DNA from: Acidobacteriaceae bacterium
GTDB taxonomy: Bacteria > Acidobacteriota > Terriglobia > Terriglobales > Acidobacteriaceae
Reading direction: 5' to 3'
DNA length: 7,803 nt
Assembly (NCBI GenBank): GCA_030838305.1
Contig: JAUTWY010000262.1
Coordinates: 1 to 7,803 of the forward strand
Shown one piece after another: positions 6,217 to 7,803 of this stretch; within the stretch, counting starts at the first letter, position 1, and each line of letters begins with the position of its first letter. The notes beneath the pieces were generated by a model that was given only the letters and a program-made list of their open reading frames with translations, searched no databases and was not told the DNA's origin. Made by a program: the position numbers and the translations under genes.

Positions 6217-6999
6217 TTAGACAAATCCTTTTAACTGTTCCCGCAAGGTCTCGTATGCCCGAAACAACAACGATTTCGTCGCCGACTCGCTCAACTTCAA
6301 GACATCGGCAATCTGCTTGTAATCCATTTGCTGATACTTGTGCATGATCACTGCCAGCCTCTGCCGCTCCGGCAGGGCCTCGACCTTGGCGCGGATCGCG
6401 GCTAACCGCTCGCGCCGAACCAAAGCTTCTTCGGCCGTCACGGTAGCGTCCGCCAGGTCCATCGTCGTGCCAGTTTCCTCATCCGGCTCGTCCAGGCTCA
6501 GCGTGACTTCCGGCCGCTCCTTGCGAGTGTCCCGAGCATGGTTGACCGCGAGGTTCGTGGCAATGCGATACAGCCAGGTGGTGAACTTGGCTGTAGCCTC
6601 ATAGGACTGACGTGAGCGGTATACCCGCAGAAAAACTTCCTGTGCAAGATCTTCCGCCGCTGCCGTGTTGCGCGCCATACGGTACATGAAACTCACGAGC
6701 GGCCGCCGATACTTCTGAACCAGGAAGTCGAAAGCTGACTGGTCCCCTGCTTTCACGCGCAGCATGACCTCAGCGTCCGTGTAGTTTTCGGCGCCCGATA
6801 TTGCAGGTTGCACACTGCTCGCTTGCGACGATCCCAGGCCCGCCACCAGAATGCTCCGGCCTAGGGCGGTAGTGCTCACACTGGATCGAACCCGGCGGCG
6901 GGCGGAAAGTTGCTCTTCTTCTGATTCCCGGGGCCCCTTGGAAGATCCCGCAGATGAGGAGGATACAGTGGATTGCGGGGGCTTGATTTCGTCCGCCAT
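6217..6999 (-). CDS. ECF-type RNA polymerase sigma factor (sigma-70 family) with long N-terminal extension
   Basis: An alternative sigma factor that directs RNA polymerase to a small regulon, likely including its own operon. Region 2 spans about residues 85-157: AFDFLVQKYRRPL (89-101), AEDLAQEVFLRVYR (115-128), FTTWLYRIATNLAVNHAR (139-156). An acidic linker (about 163-190) leads to region 4 at 205-255, with LPERQRLAVIMH and the helix-turn-helix YKQIADVLKLSESATKSLLFRA. Its 260 residues exceed a usual ECF factor by about 70, because of a Ser-rich, basic, low-complexity N-terminus before ENYTDAEVML. The chosen ATG at 6999 has no clear ribosome site; no internal GTG (near residues 41, 52, 63) is better, so the extension may be real. 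It is first in the operon ahead of its probable anti-sigma factor. No recognisable ECF-type promoter was found upstream. Family is confident; the start and regulon are not. Confidence 0.9.
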   Translation of the reverse strand: MADEIKPPQSTVSSSSAGSSKGPRESEEEQLSARRRVRSSVSTTALGRSILVAGLGSSQASSVQPAISGAENYTDAEVMLRVKAGDQSAFDFLVQKYRRPLVSFMYRMARNTAAAEDLAQEVFLRVYRSRQSYEATAKFTTWLYRIATNLAVNHARDTRKERPEVTLSLDEPDEETGTTMDLADATVTAEEALVRRERLAAIRAKVEALPERQRLAVIMHKYQQMDYKQIADVLKLSESATKSLLFRAYETLREQLKGFV

Positions 7000-7141
7000 T
7001 GAAAGGTTACTTTAGGCATGCAAGGTCCGGCGACCCGATCCGCCTTTGCCCGCCGCCGATAGGCTACCACGCCTCCATTCCCTGTCCAAACGTACTCATT
7101 TCAATCCGAACGCGACAGGCGCGAATACATTGCGTAAGGCC

Positions 7142-7221
7142 TATAATGCTTGTGGCTGAGTTTTTTCGAGGCTGGGTCGGGTGCTGGAAGGCACTTGAAC
7201 TGGACAGTGAGCCTTTTTTTT
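7142..7221 (+). ncRNA. Possible short transcript: TATAAT to stem plus T-tract
   Basis: TATAAT at 7142-7147 is a consensus -10 box, although no matching -35 or extended -10 accompanies it. About 40 bases downstream GTGCT (7181-7185) and GGCAC (7190-7194) can form a hairpin with a GGAA loop. Then GGC-ACT (7190-7195) can alternatively pair with AGT-(GA)-GCC (7206-7213), directly followed by eight T (7214-7221), a terminator-like arrangement. A transcript of about 65-70 bases is conceivable. A 25-codon ORF (ATG 7146 to TGA 7223) covers the same bases. No known RNA family was recognised. Weak evidence. Confidence 0.2.
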
Positions 7222-7248
7222 GACGTTCTCTCCTCTGCCTCGTGGTCC

Positions 7249-7269
7249 CGACAAGCTAGTGTCGCGACA
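7249..7269. promoter_or_regulatory. Operator-like palindrome CGACA-N6-TGTCGCGACA
   Basis: TGTCGCGACA (7260-7269) is a perfect 10-bp palindrome. Its first half also forms an inverted repeat with CGACA at 7249-7253 across a 6-bp spacer. The site lies between the divergent sigma operon and the ABC exporter, where a repressor or activator site would be expected. No known regulator motif was recognised and short palindromes occur by chance. Confidence 0.25.
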
Positions 7270-7309
7270 AACCTTAGAGCCAGTTTTGGCATCTTTCGTG
7301 CGAGCCATC

Positions 7310-7337
7310 TTGACAGAGTGGGCGGCAATGTCAGACT
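7310..7337 (+). promoter_or_regulatory. Candidate sigma-70-like promoter of the ABC exporter
   Basis: TTGACA at 7310-7315 is a perfect -35 hexamer. Sixteen bases downstream CAGACT (7332-7337) matches the -10 consensus at only three positions, including the key second A and final T. It lies about 65 bp before the exporter ATG. The -35 is good and the -10 poor, so this is a candidate only. Confidence 0.3.
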
Positions 7338-7393
7338 CGGGCGCCTCCGGCGATTCGTCTGCCTGGCACCAGCTTGTCTTCGTAGATGGTTAG
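7328..7393 (+). CDS. Possible 21-codon leader peptide before the ABC exporter
   Basis: ATG at 7328 opens a short frame (MSDSGASGDSSAWHQLVFVDG) ending at TAG 7391-7393, in the same frame as the exporter and nine bases before its ATG. The TAG is part of the TAGGAA that serves as the exporter's likely ribosome site, so translation could be coupled. If the candidate -10 at 7332-7337 were real, transcription would start inside this ORF and it would not be made. It could also be an old N-terminus cut off by a nonsense change, or chance. Confidence 0.2.
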   Translation: MSDSGASGDSSAWHQLVFVDG

Positions 7394-7396
7394 GAA
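7391..7396 (+). promoter_or_regulatory. Ribosome binding site of the ABC exporter (TAGGAA)
   Basis: TAGGAA lies six bases before ATG 7403. It contains an in-frame TAG, which rules out an uninterrupted start further upstream and so fixes the exporter start at 7403 or later. Confidence 0.6.
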
Positions 7397-7402
7397 CCAA
7401 GC

Positions 7403-7803
7403 ATGGCCGAACAGGCAAGTTACTGGTCAGGGTGGCACGAGCGTATCTCAGCTCTCGGTAACGTCCCCGCCGTGCTCAAGATTGTGTGGGACTCCGGCCC
7501 CGGGGTTGTAGTTTTCGGCCTCGTTTCACGCCTATTCTCCTCGCTCCTTCCCGTCGTACTTCTGTGGATTACCAAGCTGATCGTGGACCGCATTGTGCAA
7601 GCGGTCTCCACTCATCAGCCGGTTCAGCCTGGATTTTGGTGGCTGGTAGGGGCGGAATTTTGCCTGGCTGTAGTCAACAGCATTCTGCTCCGCAGCATCG
7701 ACTACTCAGACTCGTTGTTGGCGGATAAGTACACACGCCACGTGAGCATTCGGGTCATGAATCATGCCGCAGGACTGGATTTGATCGCGTATGAGGATCC
7801 AGT
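7403..7803 (+). CDS. ABC exporter, N-terminal transmembrane part (3' partial)
   Basis: The first 133 codons of an open frame that runs off the window end. It begins MAEQASYWSGWHERIS and has a hydrophobic segment at about 33-60 (including SLLPVVLLWITKLIVD), a second at about 78-97, then HVSIRVMNHAAGLDLIAYEDP. That last stretch resembles the part of the ABC exporter membrane domain just before the first coupling helix, where relatives read LDL-x-x-YEDP followed by FYD. The product is therefore probably a fused permease/ATPase half-transporter exporting a lipid, peptide or drug-like substrate. The ATPase domain, and so any substrate hint, lies beyond the window. The start has a good TAGGAA six bases upstream and an in-frame stop at 7391. 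It is divergent from the sigma operon, so shared regulation is possible but not shown. Confidence 0.78.
   Translation, partial: MAEQASYWSGWHERISALGNVPAVLKIVWDSGPGVVVFGLVSRLFSSLLPVVLLWITKLIVDRIVQAVSTHQPVQPGFWWLVGAEFCLAVVNSILLRSIDYSDSLLADKYTRHVSIRVMNHAAGLDLIAYEDP

Larger units (their letters stand above)
7000..7402. other. Divergent intergenic region between the sigma operon and the ABC exporter
   Basis: About 400 bp without a convincing gene. Overlapping frames on both strands here give Arg/Pro/Ser-rich translations with no recognised domain. It should hold the promoters of both flanking units. What can be pointed to is listed separately: a perfect TATAAT at 7142-7147, a weak stem followed by eight T ending at 7221, a palindrome around 7260-7269, a TTGACA at 7310-7315 and a short leader ORF at 7328-7393. 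The 140 bases next to the sigma gene show nothing clear. Confidence 0.6.

Noticed and set aside
5347..6234. A 295-residue plus-strand ORF
   Set aside because: It lies antisense to the DUF3106 and anti-sigma genes, both of which have domain, signal-peptide or zinc-motif support; its translation has no recognisable domain.
7101..7461. ORFs of about 100 residues on both strands in the divergent intergenic region
   Set aside because: Translations are Arg/Ser/Pro-rich with no domain; the plus-strand one overlaps the well-supported exporter start in another frame.

Overview
The window reads as part of a chromosome from the Acidobacteriota (Terriglobia-like). This is inferred from the style of the ImuB/DnaE2 proteins, the neighbouring ECF sigma / zinc anti-sigma / DUF3106 cassette, and short CAGT-based repeats between and inside genes. 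No rRNA or other taxonomic marker is present, so the assignment is moderate.

Layout. (1) Positions 1-4956, plus strand: a two-gene SOS mutagenesis operon. It holds imuB (5' end outside the window), an inactive Y-family polymerase homologue that acts as an adaptor, then dnaE2, an error-prone C-family DNA polymerase. Together with an ImuA/RecA-like partner, probably just upstream, these would form a translesion 'mutasome'. (2) Positions 4985-6999, minus strand, convergent with dnaE2: a three-gene operon read sigma factor, then anti-sigma factor (membrane-anchored, zinc finger type), then a secreted DUF3106 protein made of seven 18-residue repeats. It looks like an envelope-sensing regulatory unit. 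(3) Positions 7000-7402: a divergent intergenic region of about 400 bp with candidate promoters, a possible small transcript, a palindrome and a short leader ORF, all weakly supported. (4) Position 7403 to the window end, plus strand: the first 133 codons of an ABC exporter.

The most unusual feature is a set of three arrays of 7-bp repeats of form CAGTNNN in the mutasome operon. One (1595-1672) fills the imuB-dnaE2 gap as a long inverted repeat whose last paired base is the first base of dnaE2's TTG start codon. One (4091-4122) and a larger nested inverted repeat (4325-4431) lie inside dnaE2, are translated in frame, and add about 18 and 40 residues between conserved C-terminal blocks. Each array has its own NNN variant but the same 7-bp period, and two of the three share the same inverted architecture. 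They look like one class of small, probably non-autonomous palindromic repeat that has entered the operon at least three times. Whether the class has been described before cannot be settled from the sequence alone.
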